This document shows, piece after piece, positions 23,536-35,279 of a stretch of 64,000 nt of DNA; position 1 is the stretch's first letter, and each line of letters starts with the position of its first letter. Below the pieces are notes generated by a model. The model was not told the DNA's origin. It worked only from the letters and a program-made list of their open reading frames with translations, and did not search any database. Source of the DNA: Imbricaverruca yamaguchii (lineage: Eukaryota > Arthropoda > Thecostraca > Neoverrucidae); assembly GCA_034440575.1 (NCBI GenBank), contig JAOTOL010001644.1, positions 3,552,001-3,616,000 on the forward strand. The letters run 5' to 3'. The position numbers were made by a program, and so were the translations under genes.

Positions 23536-24180
23536 CCGCGCGTGCCTCGCACCTGCAGGCCACAGCCCTGATGGACATGAACCTCAGGCCTCAGCTTTGG
23601 TGGGAATCCGCACGCTGCGCGTGCGTCGCACCTGCAGACCACAGCCCTGATGGACATGGACCGCAGGCCTCAGCTTTGGTGGGAATCCGCACACCGCGCG
23701 AGCCTCGCACCTGCAGACCACAGCCCTGATGGACATGGACCTCAGGCCTCAGCTTTGGTGGGAATCCGCACACTGCGCGTGCCACACCTGCGACCACAGC
23801 CCTGTGGACATGAACCTGGCCTCGCTTTGGTGGGAATCCCGCACCGCGCGTGCCCTGCGACCACGCCCTGATGGACATGAACCTCGGCCTCGCTTGGTGG
23901 GAATCCGCACCGCGCGTGCCACACCTGCGACCACAGCCCTGATGGCATGAACCTCGGCCCGCTTTGGTGGGAATCCGCGCACCGCGCGTGCCACATGCAG
24001 ACCCGCCCTGATGGCTGAACCTGGCCTCGCTTTGGTGGGAATCCGCAGCTGCGCTGCCCTGCCCCGCCTTGCTACCTCCGTTTGGTGGGAATCCGCACGC
24101 TGCGCGTGCCACACCTGCAGATCCTGTCTTGTTGGGAATCCGCCAGTCCTGGCTGGAATCCGCACACCGCATGTGTCTAG
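23500..24180. repeat. 79-bp minisatellite with progressively shorter units
   Basis: The landmark TTTGGTGGGAATCCGCAC recurs at about 23598, 23677, 23756, 23829, 23895, 23965, 24033 and 24083. Spacing is 79, 79, then about 73, 66, 70, 68 and 50 bp. Losses fall in the segment holding CCTGCAGACCACAGCCCTGA. The array ends in two very short partial units. Confidence 0.88.
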
Positions 24181-24253
24181 CATCTGAAGACACATGAGCC
24201 ATTTAGCACGCCTCCGCTTGGCATAGCCTATGAGGCACCTTTGCTGATCTTCG

Positions 24254-24335
24254 GTTCCTTTACGACGCATTCAACTGCTAAGTCATATAGTGTCACCAAT
24301 CGCTCACGCCCATTGGTCGCGATTGGATTCGATGA
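24254..24335 (-). mobile_element. 5'-truncated SINE-like tail
   Basis: Matches the tail of the SINE-like repeats at 41452-41590 and 48888-48999: a TTTACGAC start, then ACCAATCGCTCACGCCCATTGG. It includes the CCAAT ... ATTGG stem-loop region. The tRNA-like head is missing. Confidence 0.55.
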
Positions 24336-24339
24336 TTCG

Positions 24340-24900
24340 CCCCTGCCATGATATCATAAGAGGGAGCATGTCAGTCAGTTTATCACCCAAAACTCGAATT
24401 GTTGGTAATGAACGTCACTTGGTGCCTCCAAGCCACCAATGCTGGGGTCGTAGGAAACTCAGCTAACTTGGAGTAGGTCATTGACCTTTCGAAGGTGATC
24501 TTAGGGCCGATGGGCATTTTTCTGGCCATATTTACCCGAAAGTTGAATTGCACCCTTAACCTGAAGGTGATATCAACTGTTATCCTTTGATACTAGAAAA
24601 TGGTGTTCTTCTGGCTCTATCTCGATAATGTATAAGATGAGATCAATATTTTGACCCATCTGGCTACGTACGCTGCCGAAATGTAATAGTCGGACATGGT
24701 CAATATCCATAGATACAACGGAATACGTCTTCCTGCATCGATATTTTCCTTGGGAACACAACCTGGCAGAATCATGTGTCCTTCGCTCAAGCTAAGCAAC
24801 GGCAGGAGTCAGTTTGATGCTGCATTTCCACATCAACAGCAATTCCCCACATTTCTATGTTCTAAGTAGAGCTCTTCCATACATCCGAAGAAGTTTTGCA
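24340..24900. other. Anonymous sequence, no gene recognised
   Basis: Unique-looking DNA with no conserved frame. Confidence 0.45.
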
Positions 24901-24904
24901 TAAG

Positions 24905-25440
24905 GTCGGATCGTGAGGTTCGGTTATGGGGGTTGGATATGAGGTTTGGTCGTGAGTTTGGTCATGGGTTTGTTCATGATGGTTGACACAGAGTTGGGTC
25001 GTGGGATTGGGTCGTGACGCTCGGTCGCGCGACGTTGTGTCGTGACGCTTGGTCGCGCGACGTTGTGTCGTGAGGTTGGAGCGTGAGGTTGGAGCGTGAG
25101 GTTGGAGCGTGAGGTTGGAGCGTGAGGTTGGAGCGTGAGGTTGGAGCGTGAGGTTGGAGTGTGAGGTTGGAGCGTGAGGTTGGAGCGTGAGGTTGAGTCG
25201 TGAGGATTGATAGTGGTGTTGGATCATGAGAGTGTGTCATGATGTTAGGTCGTGAAGTTTGATGGTCGTGTGGGTTAGCACAAGGTTGGATCGTGAGGGT
25301 GGGTCGTGTGGTTTGGTCGTGAAGTTTGGTCGTGAGGTTTGTCAGAAGGTTTGATTGTGAGGCTGGGTCGTGAGGTTTGTTCGTAAGGTTTGGTAGAAGG
25401 TTTGATTATGAGGCTGGATCGTGAAATTGGTCACAAGGTT
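24905..25440. repeat. 13-bp minisatellite (GAGCGTGAGGTTG) and diverged flanks
   Basis: About nine nearly perfect GAGCGTGAGGTTG units at 25077-25200. Diverged versions (GGTCGTGAGGTTT and similar) lie on both sides from about 24910 to 25440. The centre is homogenised and the edges degenerate, as expected for an array expanding from the middle. Confidence 0.9.
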
Positions 25441-25444
25441 GGGC

Positions 25445-26300
25445 CGTGCGGCGCCCGTATTTGTCGTGTCACTAACAACTTGCATGACCCAAAGGCGTGT
25501 GTAATCAATTCCCAAATTTCCTACTAATCTCACATGCCGTGCAATCATTACAAGTCGAATATTTCTTGCAAAAGCAGTGCAGTTATTGGATCAGATTACC
25601 CGCACGCATACAAGCAGTCAAATAATAATTTCTAAATCATTCGCATCTCTTACTTTCTTCCAGTCAATCTGAACCATTCACCGTTGGTTCCATACGTGCA
25701 TCTACTTGCTAAAACATAAAATATCAACATAATATCACAACATCCACAACGTATTGTCAGCTTAAGAAAAGATTGCTGAAAAATATATACTTCCTTATAT
25801 GGAACTAGGCGTATAATAAGTTCTGATTCGTTTCATATTTGTTCCAAGTATGCCGTTGTTCATTGATTCATTTTGTCTCATTGTAATAGTTGCACTCAAT
25901 CATCAATGCCTACATGATGCACAATGGAACTTGGGAGCTCTCATTTTCATGTTTGTGGTGTACGTACGTCCTCAACCGGCATACATGGCACAGTCCCGCA
26001 TATTCTCCGCACATTATCACTAACCTCTTTTTCAATTCCAGGATATATTCATGAAGCGTAGTGGGAAAGTGAAAGGCCAGATTCATACGCGTGTGCTGCC
26101 GCCTGCAATATCTTGCGTGGACGTTACTACTGGCTGTGCATGCGAATGTCGCCTTGCTCAACGGTGGAGAGAGTGCAGTGATCGCATGCACCAGCATGCT
26201 CGTGAAGAATGCTGTGGTGCAATGCAGTAGAAGTAGCACGCTTTTCTACATAATACTTATCGAGCCACTCAATTCGGGCTCATTCTGAGAGGCTCTCTTC
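25445..26300. other. Anonymous AT-rich sequence, no gene recognised
   Basis: Short frames only. No mobile-element ends or exon-like segments seen. Confidence 0.45.
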
Positions 26301-26302
26301 GT

Positions 26303-26632
26303 AGCCGATGAGGAGCTATACCCGACGCCCTAAGTCACGTTGCCGATGAGGAACTGTACCCCACGTCCTCAGTCACATCGCCGATGAGGCACTGTACCCC
26401 ACGTCCTCAGTCACATCGCCGATGAGGCACTGTACCCCACGTCCTCAGCCACATCGCCGATGAGGCACTGTACCTCACGACCTCAGTCACATCGCCGATG
26501 AGGCACTGTACCCACGACCTCAGCCACATCACCGATGAGGCACTGTACCCCACGTCCTCAGCCACATCGCCGATGAGGCACTGTACCTCACGACCTCAGC
26601 CACATTGCCGATGAGGCACTGTACCCCACTGT
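26303..26632. repeat. 38-bp minisatellite
   Basis: About eight or nine units of 38 bp: GCCGATGAGGCACTGTACCC then CACGTCCTCAGTCACATC, with CACGTCC/CACGACC variants. Confidence 0.93.
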
Positions 26633-26979
26633 ACTCCACACCGTCAGTCACACCGAGACACACACAGCGAGAAACACAGCGAGACGCATGTAAATTGTTC
26701 CTCCAAACTGGAGGTTGGTTGGTTGGCTGGTTATTGGAGTGCATCGACTGGATCGGTGATGTCCAAACTGGAGGCAAGCAGATCCAATTTCAACGCCAGC
26801 GTGCATGCTGGCAGCAGGGGATGCTTTCCATGCCCAGACTCCACAATTACAAACAAAACAACCACTTTTCTCGTCACAATAGCATGCCGGCAACCAAGGC
26901 TACCGTGCTACGATTCCGAGTTTCTACGGATGCGCACAAGGCCATAATTGACTTTGGTAATTGGACGTTGTACCGTTGG

Positions 26980-27950
26980 GAGGCGGATGCAGTCGGGAGG
27001 TGGTCACGTAGTCGGGAGGTGGTCACGTAGTCGGGAGATGGTTCCGTAGTCGGGAGATGGTCACGTAGTCGGGAGGTAGTCACGTAGTCGGGAGGTGGTC
27101 ACGTAGTCGGGAGGTGGTCACGTAGTCGGGAGACGGTTCCGTAGTCGGGAGGTGGTCACGTGGTCGGGAGGTGGTTCCGTAGTCGGGAGGTGGTCACGTG
27201 GTCGGGAGGTGGTCACGTAGTCGGGAGGTGGTCACGTAGTCGGGAGGTGGTTACGTAGTCGGGAGGTGGTTCCGTAGTCGGGAGGTGGTCACGTAGTCGG
27301 GAGGTAGTCACGTAGTCGGGAGGTGGTCACGTAGTCGGGAGGTGGTGACGTAGTCGGGAGGTGGTTCTTTATTCGAGAGGTGGTTCTTTAGTCGGGAGAT
27401 GGTTTCGTGGTATGGAGGTGGTTCCGTGGTCTGGAGGTGGTTCCGTTGTCGGGAGATGGTTCCGTAGTCGGGAGATGGTTCCGTAGTCGGGAGGTGGTCA
27501 CGTAGTTTGAAGGTGGTTCTTTAGTCGGGAAGTGGTTCATTAGTCGGGAGATGGTTCCGTAGTCTAGGGGTGGTTCTTTAGTCGGGAGATGTTTCCGTAG
27601 TCTGGAGGTGGTTCCGTAGTCGGGAGGTGGTTCTTTAGTCGGGAGGTGGTTCTTTAGTCGGGAGGTGGTTCTTTAGTCGGGAGATGGTTCCGTAGTCTAG
27701 GGGTGGTTCTTTAGTCGGGAGATGTTTCCGTAGTCTGGAGGTGGTTCCGTAGTCGGGAGGTGGTTCCGTAGTCGGGAGGTGTTTCCGTAGTCGGGAGGTG
27801 GTTCCCTAGTCGGGAGGTGGTTCTTTAGTCGGGAGGTATTTCCGTAGTCGGGAGGTGGTTCAGTGTTCGGGAGATGGTTCCGTAGTCGGGGTGGTTCTTT
27901 AGTTGGGAGGTGGTTTCGTGGTCGGGAGATGGTTCCGCGTCGGCGAGAGG
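26980..27950. repeat. 19-bp minisatellite (CGTAGTCGGGAGGTGGTCA)
   Basis: About 50 copies of the 19-bp unit CGTAGTCGGGAGGTGGTCA. The left half has GTCACGTAG spacers; the right half shifts to GTTCCGTAG and GTTCTTTAG variants. The unit carries a GGGAGGTGG cluster on the plus strand. Confidence 0.95.
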
Positions 27951-27973
27951 AGAGGAGATCGTCCCGCGAGATC

Positions 27974-28165
27974 ACGGGGCGTCGGCGGCTCAGTGGTTAG
28001 GCTGGGCGTCTGGCATGCCAAAGGTATGGGGTTCGATTCCCTGCGATGCCCGCCAGGTTGAGGTATAAGTATTCCGCAACCTGAGTTGAACATACAGGCA
28101 CTAGCTACTATCGATCAGCTTATCAGTCTCTGTGGGGATTTTACTCACCTCTAGGAACCGGAGGT
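27974..28165 (+). mobile_element. tRNA-derived SINE
   Basis: A tRNA-like head occupies about 27976-28051. The acceptor-like arms GGCGTCG and CGATGCC can pair over seven bases, there is an A-box region GGCTCAGTGGTTAGG, and the B box GGTTCGATTCC is perfect. The anticodon arm is irregular (TGGCATGCCA palindrome), so a working tRNA gene is unlikely. A non-tRNA body follows (GCAACCTGAGTTGAAC ... GTGGGGATTTTACTCACC). The 3' end is not defined because no second copy is visible here. Confidence 0.65.
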
Positions 28166-28169
28166 GTGC

Positions 28170-30430
28170 TGCGACCTTAAAGTGAACAAATTGCCGCTGT
28201 AAACATTGCTCTGGTGAATCAAGTACTAAAAGGCCTCTCAACTTCTTCAACTTCAGATTTGAATTCAATAATGTGTGGTCTGGATAAAGTGGGAGCTGAT
28301 CTCATCCGATCACCAATTTTCCGAGGTCTATATTGATCCGATGCCGCTAGAAATTGACAGTTTAATTTACAAACTCAGTTTTTTTTTTAACTTCTGCTTA
28401 TTAAAAGCTAATAAGCTTTATTTAGCTTTTGCTGCAGAAAAACGATTCGGTGAGTTTGTAGGTACGTAGGTGCATAAAACCTACATGAAACAGATGGGTA
28501 TTCCTCAAAATGATACATGTTGTTAACCGAATTTTGAGTTTATTCCTTCCATGCATTACCCTGGGCCAACATCACGTTGCAATGTTCAATTGATAAATTA
28601 TTGGTGTTGCATTGGAACATTGGTGTTGCTAAGCTTGCATAACATGAATTGATATCCGGTAGTATCTATTGATATGCATTAATATTTACAGAATGAAAGG
28701 GGTGTCGATTTGTTTACCTTTGTGAGGGAAATGGCCCTACCAATGTTGATCTTGCCCCCATGTTGATTTGGGCCCCCAATAATCTATGCTGTTTTATGCT
28801 GATAAGAAAGCTGAGGGAAGAAAAAAGAGAAACACCATGCTACTTAAAAAAACTTAGTGAATGTTAACCGGCATATTTTGTACTGCAAAACCATTAGGTT
28901 TAGATAGTGGACTTCCCGAAACTGAACTTGCCCCACCAAAACGTTGGCTTCGTCCCTCCCTAATGTTAGGCACCATAGAAGTATCTTCATCCACCGTCAT
29001 CTCAGCTCAGGCCGGCTGTGCTCCAATGCTCCGTCAAGGCCGGTGTGTTTCAACCTGCATATGGGCGCAGAAATATTTTATTTAAGCCGTTGTGTGTTTG
29101 TTGGTGCTTGGTGGAGTGAGGGGAGGGTGACGGTGACAATGACGACGACGACGACGATGACGTCAACGATGACGATGACGTTGACGATGACGATGGACCC
29201 GAGTACACTGTATGGCACTAGTCGCGTGCTACGACTCACAGTTTTAATGTTGACATGCACGGTGCACTGCTCTTTTGCTTATGTGACTTCACCTGTTACT
29301 GGACGACTTTTCCCGTTTGCCAGGATGCTGAATAGACATAAACATACAAATAGTCAAATATAAATAAGAATTATTAAGGTCAGAAAACACAGTGGCCGAA
29401 ATCAGAAAAGTGTTTGGTTGGGGAGGGGTTCCAGTACTTCGGTTCCACAATGTTTTTTTCTTCAAAAATAGACACCCCTGTAGAAGGATGCATTTTTATT
29501 GAAAAGTTGGTTGAATTTGCGAGTACCATATAAACACCAAATTAGACAACAATTCAAGAAATAAACCATAGAAAATCAGATCCTACGGAGCCCAACGCCT
29601 TTCATTTACGCCTTAGGCGTCAGACGCGATGGTAACTCGGACATCGGGGATCTCCAGTAAAAGAAAGAAAACAGGTAGGTTCCTGCAGGCCCCTGTCATC
29701 CCCATGCCTTCCTGCGTGTCGGCTCGAATGGTACAAATGACGTCATATGGGGTACCACTTTTGGGCCGTTTTAATGGTTTCATGCATGTTAAAATGGAAA
29801 TATTTTCAATTCAACTCACTTTTTAAATCCTATAATATCACGTCTGTGCTTTTGGAATCGTGTTGAGCTATTATTTTATCATTCTCAGTTAGGCTGCGAA
29901 TTAGGCGACCACCATCACGAATGCAGCGTTTTAGGGGCACTCATTTTCTCAAATTCTTAGATGGCGCAGTTGAGTCATAAATAGCCCAGTTGTTGACATA
30001 GCTCCCTCGTAGGTTTGTTTTGTGCTTGGTTTTATGTTTGTCGCGCCTTGTGTTCGATGTACGTGCGTTTTAGTTTTAGTTGTATTGTATAGTGTTCTGT
30101 TGTGGTGTGTCTTTATCATCTGGAAGAAAGGTATGGAAAGAATAGATTGTCACCCAACATGCTTATGTTTCCAAGAGATGAAAATGCATATTAGACCCGG
30201 TTGACAGTGAAAAGGATCTGATGGAGTTCATCCAACCAGCCCATCCATTTGTTCCAACCACTTTACCTCTGATGATTATGATCATAGCCACGGATGCAGC
30301 TGAAAATAATGTCAGTGTCAACACCTGTCTTTTCTGGTGTCATTCCATGAATTAGCCTGCCTATCAGATCTGTATGGTATGGAGTGTTGCATCATGCTTG
30401 TCTGGAATGCTAACTACATTTTGGAGCATC
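28170..30430. other. Anonymous AT-rich sequence, no gene recognised
   Basis: Unique-looking DNA. It contains a GAC/GAT trinucleotide patch at about 29137-29198 and two perfect TGACGTCA palindromes (29158-29165 and 29738-29745). Open frames are short and unremarkable. Confidence 0.45.
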
Positions 30431-31207
30431 TTAGACATCAAGACACAAAATATCATTGTGACTATGAACCACATGAGCCCTTCTTGGTTGCACTCTGAAC
30501 ACTCAGCCAGTTGCCCACCAAATCCGTCGATCAGCCCTCCCTGGAATACTGAAAAGCAAGCCCTCTATTCTTCTAATAATTACCTATGGTGTTTTTAAAG
30601 ATGTTCAATGTGCTGCTACTGACAATGGTTTTTGGCATCTGGTTCCAATATTCTATTACCCTGTTGGTGAAGAAAGACTGTCTTAACCTTGTTCTGCTGT
30701 GGTTAACTTTAATTTTGAATTGATGACCTTCAAGTGCACCATTTCTGTTAGATTCAAATATTTACCTAATATATCCATCCTCCTGACCATGAACAAATTT
30801 AAAGACCTCAATGAGTGCTCCTCTCAACTTTCTATATCTAAGTGAAAACGTGTTCAATTTCTTCAATCGTTCCTCATATGCCAGGTTGCTTATGTCATTA
30901 ACCATTTTTGTAGCCATATTTTGTACTCTCTAAAAGGGAACAATCTTTTTCATAATTAGGAGCCAAAGCTTGGACACAGTATTCCAAATGTGGCCTGACA
31001 TGCACAGTAAAGCTTCCTGATGACTTCCTGACTTCTGTATGATACATTCCTATATATTGCCCCAAGCATTCTCAGTGCCTTCTTCCTGGATTCTTTCGTC
31101 TCTTCTGATGCCCCTAATCTTGTGTTCAGAATAACACCAAAGTCCTTCTGCTGAGTCACCGATAGAACTTGGCCACCGCCATTAAATATGGAGCCTTCAT
31201 ATGCTGC
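30431..31207 (-). mobile_element. 5'-truncated LINE copy (3' end of ORF2 plus 3'UTR)
   Basis: Diverged copy of 10141-10920 of the intact LINE, same family and orientation. It starts in the RT thumb region (AGCATATGAAGGCTCC in element sense, near 31205) and runs to a decayed 3' tail (GACATCAAGACACAAA near 30431). Small deletions break the frame; the longest remnant is 30956-31159, reading GVILNTRLGASEETKESRKKA in part. It is a typical dead-on-arrival 5' truncation. Confidence 0.92.
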
Positions 31208-31259
31208 TTATCTTATCTTCATATCTTATCTTTGTATAGCTAAATAAAGAACCAGTTCA

Positions 31260-31409
31260 ATTAGTTTGATGCCACTTCTATTCACATGAATTTTAGCACG
31301 ACCATCATCAGCAAACTGGGACTGGAGCAGGACGGACTTGCCGTCATTGCCGGCTTCGTCGCCTACAAAATGAGGCGTCAATACATCGCTTGGCTTTCCG
31401 ACGTCTGAA
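31260..31409 (+). pseudogene. Transposase-like C-terminal relic (tentative)
   Basis: A frame running to a TGA at 31407-31409 contains LAVIAGFVAYKMRRQYIAW. A YxAGYVAxKxR-like segment of this kind occurs near the C-terminus of several animal DNA-transposon proteins (THAP/P-element-like and others), from memory. About 49 codons are open, with a TAG just upstream and no flanking exons. I infer a transposase remnant; the family is uncertain. Confidence 0.35.
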
Positions 31410-31845
31410 GCACCGGAGGCGCTCCTGGCCGTTGTGTCCAGCTCTTGGTCAATCACCATCGGTCGCGGCGGCGCTGCATGCCACATACGTGGTAGAGGGC
31501 GATGCCAAACCAGTTCAATTCTGATGTCTGCTTCATCATGGACTCAACCTGCACAGGCGACACCAGCATCGTGAGACCCGGGGTGGGCATCATTAGTAGC
31601 CGGCAGCCGAAACTAGGAGTGTGGCTAGTTGTGTGAGACGGAGGCTGACTCGAGTTAGGCTGCATGTGCGCATTGGCTGGTTGCGCAGGAACTCTGCTCG
31701 GCAGAGCGCAGAGGCAGGCATCTAGGCAGGTCCGCCATCATGTCACCAGGCAGCGATAGGATGTCCACCCTCACACTGCCGGTCATGTGTCACCGTCTCT
31801 GCTGTGTGTCGTGTCGTGTCGCTCGGTTCTGCCCTTTGTAACCGT
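31410..31845. other. Anonymous sequence, no gene recognised
   Basis: Short frames only. Confidence 0.4.
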
Positions 31846-32165
31846 GTTTGTTGTTGCCACCGTGACCAGGGGCGGAATGGCGGCGCCTCCTGTGTTCCCG
31901 TTCTGGCGGCATTTTGCATTGGTTTCATGCCGCCCGATCCTGCCGTTTTGTTGGCGTGTTTTGCTGCTGCCACTGTGACCACTGACGGGTTGGCGGCGCT
32001 CTCGCCTCCCTGTGTCGGCCCGCCCTGGCGGCACTTGACTCTGCCGTCGTATCGCCAGGTCCCACTGTCCTGCTGGCGTGTTTTGCTGCTGCCGCTGTGA
32101 CCAGGGGCAGACAAGCTGCGCCCGTCCTCGCGGCATTTGACACTGCTACCGGCTCTGGTACTGCT
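31846..32165. repeat. ~118-bp tandem repeat, 2.7 copies
   Basis: TGTTGCCACCGTGACC-like landmarks recur near 31850, 31967 and 32085, each followed by GGC(G/A)G... and ending in a CTGGCGTGTTTTGCTGCTGCC-like boundary. Units are diverged. Confidence 0.75.
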
Positions 32166-32689
32166 ATGAAGCAGGTGTGGCGTATGGCATTTCATTGTTG
32201 CTCATGAGGCCTATGATCATTGGTTTGAAAGAACAATATGCAAAGTCTCTGCTCCACGAACTTCGATTGTGATCCTGCATTCATGCTCTGAATCGGAAAC
32301 AGCACATAAGCCGACTAGGTCGACTACGCGGACGTGCAGGAGTGTTTTGAATCATCCAGATCTTGTTCTGAACGCATTGTTAGGGAATGCCGCCAATACA
32401 TGCCTGACCGCTTTTAGCACCCCATGTCTGACCGCTTTCCAGTCCATCCGCCGAATGTAACCTCCGAACTAAAGTGAAATTTTACATACTTTTGGGATGT
32501 GTCAACCCCCGCTTACGACTGGCGTGAGCCCACCTCCCCCAATCCATAGGCCTTCCTGTTACCTCCAGGCAGTGGCGTCGCCACGAATTTCTTCCAGGGG
32601 GGGCAAGATCGAAAGGGGGCCTCCTGCTCCCCGAAAAGGGGCCTCCATTGTGTTAGGGCCTCCTTTTGCTTTTAGGCCCTTAGTATGGT

Positions 32690-33195
32690 TCGGGAATAGG
32701 AAACTGAGGGCTGGAGGGCCTTTTTTCGTCCTGGAGGGCCTCCTTTTCGTCCTGGGGGCCTCATTTTCATCGTGGGGACCTCCTTTTCGTACTGGTGGCC
32801 TTTTCGTCCTGGGGCCTCTGTGTCAATATTTGGCACTCGCTTGATTTCTGGGGCCTCCTACCCTCTCCTAGGTGACTTCTTTTTACAAATTAGTGGCCTC
32901 CTCCTGGAGGCCCCTAATTTGTATAATCTCTTTTTTGTCTTGGGGCCTCCTTTTCATCCTGGAGGGCCTCTTTTCGTCCTGGAGGGCCTCCTTTCCATCC
33001 TGGGGGTCTCCTTTTCGTCCTGGGGGCCTCCTTTTAATCCTGGAGGGCCTCCTTCTCGTCATGGGGGCCTCCTTTTCGTCCTGAGGTACCTTCTTTTCGT
33101 CCTGGGGGCCTCGTTTTCGTCCTGAGGGCCTCCTTTTCGTCTTGGGGGTTTCGTTTTCGTCCTGGGGGCCTCCTTTTCGTCCTGAGGGCCTCCTC
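32690..33195. repeat. 20-bp minisatellite (GGCCTCCTTTTCGTCCTGGG)
   Basis: About 22 tandem copies of GGCCTCCTTTTCGTCCTGGG with A/G changes, interrupted by a diverged stretch at about 32820-32940. It lies inside the MITE-like element. Confidence 0.9.
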
Positions 33196-33223
33196 AAATT
33201 TCAGGGGGGGCAGTCTCACGGCA

Positions 33224-33275
33224 GGGGGCAATTACCCCCTCTGCCCCCCCTGGCAGAGGGGGGCAATTGCCCCCC
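33224..33275. other. Strong hairpin in the MITE-like element
   Basis: Arms CCCCCTCTGCC and GGCAGAGGGGG pair perfectly around a CCCCCT loop. The stem extends through GGGGGCAATT and AATTGCCCCC to about 22 bp with minor mismatch. Confidence 0.8.
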
Positions 33276-33394
33276 ACCATTTGCAACGGTGAATTTTCCC
33301 TACACAATTTTGGCGTGGCACAGTTGATGCTGCGTGGCATTGATCAAGGCTAGAACTTTTTTGCCCTGACGCCGCTCGGCGGCGCCACCGGTCC

Positions 33395-34660
33395 CCTCAT
33401 GATGGTAACGGTAAAATGTAAGGCAGGCCCTACATATATCCAGGCCCGGCCATGAACCTGGATGATCTACTCGCACCAAATTGTACTCTGGTGGCAGGTG
33501 CCAGCTGAGATCTGAAGGCAGGCATGTGCAGGAAGTGGGAATTTTTGTTTATGAAGTAGCATTTCTTAACTTTGTTCAACATAAGGAAGGTCTAGAAGTA
33601 CGTCTGATAAGCATGCTTATTTTGTGTATAACAAATATGTAAGCGAAGGCATGCAAACTTATGCATTTTCATCTTCCTACTTATTGTTTATCTCGTTGAA
33701 CTTCGAATGCGAAAACAAACTCACGCTACGAAAGCCGCAAATTATATTACAGCCGACATCGTTTCCACATATTTGCCTCATTGGTGTTTAACCACATCCC
33801 AGCACTCTTTGTATATTTTTTTTACTGGTCGACCTCGTTTGACCTAGACTGACCAGAATTTCAACATAAGGCTTTAAGGTATGCAGCCTAAAAAGTATTT
33901 GAATTCGAACGAAATCACCTTCATTTACTGCTATTTTTTAATGGAGTGCGACAAAACATCTTACCGTGGAAGCTCAATTGTCCCAGACTCAGTGGTGCGT
34001 GTGACAATATTTGGGCATGCAAACATATGCCTGAATTGATCGATTGATCCAAGCTTGTGAGTTTGCATGTATTCATGATAGGTATGAATCTTCGGCATTC
34101 TAAATCTGGTAAGAGGTTATATTTTACATTAATTTGGAACGAATTGAGCCATTTTGTCTCCTTATGGTTATGCCAAACAATTGTTGAGGTGGCTTTAAGG
34201 GATCAGATGTGCAAAACATGGCTTACCTCGATACATGCACAATGAAATCGCATGCAGTGGGTGAATATTAAATCAACCGTGGCCAGATCAAATATTCGCA
34301 TACACGGCGCAGTTTGCGGCATGTCACCAATGTTACTTTTTTTCTGGAAATAGAGATGTACCATAATTGTTAACGGATAACTTGAATTTCGACTTCCGCT
34401 TTCCAAGCTCCAACCGGTTGCCACCAACAGAAGAGCATTTTTCAAGCACCACGGCACTAGCACTCAACCGAGCTTACGATGCAGTTGCATCAGAAAGCTG
34501 GCTATTCGGCGGGAATAAATCGCGCGGGGATACGCCGCCGAGCGTGACGTCACTGATGGGTCGACCAGATCGGGTCACCAGGAACCGGCAATAGCTGCCG
34601 ACGGCGCGCCGCCGCGGCCTCGGTGCGCCAGCGACCCAGACCGGCGTCGGCGGGCTGGGC
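33395..34660. other. Anonymous sequence; right end CpG-rich
   Basis: 33400-34460 is AT-rich with no gene recognised. From about 34490 it becomes CpG-rich, with a perfect TGACGTCA palindrome at 34545-34552. A promoter is possible but there is no supporting transcript feature. Confidence 0.4.
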
Positions 34661-34662
34661 CC

Positions 34663-35150
34663 CATGTGTGTCGCGTCTGTCACCGTCCATGTGTGTCGCG
34701 TCTGTCACCGTCCATGTGTGTCGCGTCTGTCACCGTCCATGTGTGTCGCGTCTGTCACCGTCCATGTGTGTCGCGTCTGTCACCGTCCATGTGTGTCGCG
34801 TCTGTCACCGTCCCGTGCGTCACGATCGTCGGCTGGCTGGGCCCCATGTGTGTCGCGTCTGTCGCCGTCCCGTGCGACACGATCATCGGCTGGCTGGGCC
34901 CCATGTGTGTCGCGTCTGTCACCGTCCCGTGCGACACGATCGTCGGCTGGCTGGGCCCCATGTGTGTCGCGTCTGTCGCCGTCCCGTGCGACACGATCAT
35001 CAGCCGGCTGGGTCCCATGTGTGTCGCGTTTGTCACCGTCCCGTGCGACACGATCGTCGGCTGGCTGGCCCCCATGTGTGTCGCGTCTGTCACCGTCCAT
35101 GTGTGTCGCGTCTGTCACCGTCCATGTGTGTCGCGTCTGTCGCCGCCCCG
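34663..35150. repeat. Composite 25-bp / 57-bp nested minisatellite
   Basis: The landmark CATGTGTGTCGCGTCTGTC recurs at 25-bp spacing from 34663 to 34788, at 56-57-bp spacing from 34788 to 35071, and at 25-bp spacing again to 35121. The 57-bp unit is the 25-bp unit plus a CGTGCGACACGATCGTCGGC / TGGCTGGGCCC insert. Confidence 0.95.
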
Positions 35151-35279
35151 TGCGTCACGATCATCGCGAGTTTCGCTTCAGACTGTCCGGCTGACGCGGC
35201 AACTGGCGGCGTGTGGTGGTGACTGGCCGCGGCGGCGCTCGACTACCCGTCTGATGCCGTCTCCCACAGTCCGCTGCCG

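Larger units (their letters stand above)
32570..33390. mobile_element. MITE-like element containing a 20-bp minisatellite
   Basis: The left end CAGTGGCGTCGCCACGAA resembles the CAGTGGCGTAGCCA-type ends of many animal non-autonomous DNA transposons. A GGGGGGGCA run follows, and the same runs (GGGGGGGCAG, GGGGGGCAATTGCCCCCC) recur at the right. The right end is degraded (GGCGGCGCCACCGG near 33390). There is no transposase and no clear target duplication. The interior is the 20-bp array at 32690-33195. Confidence 0.45.
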
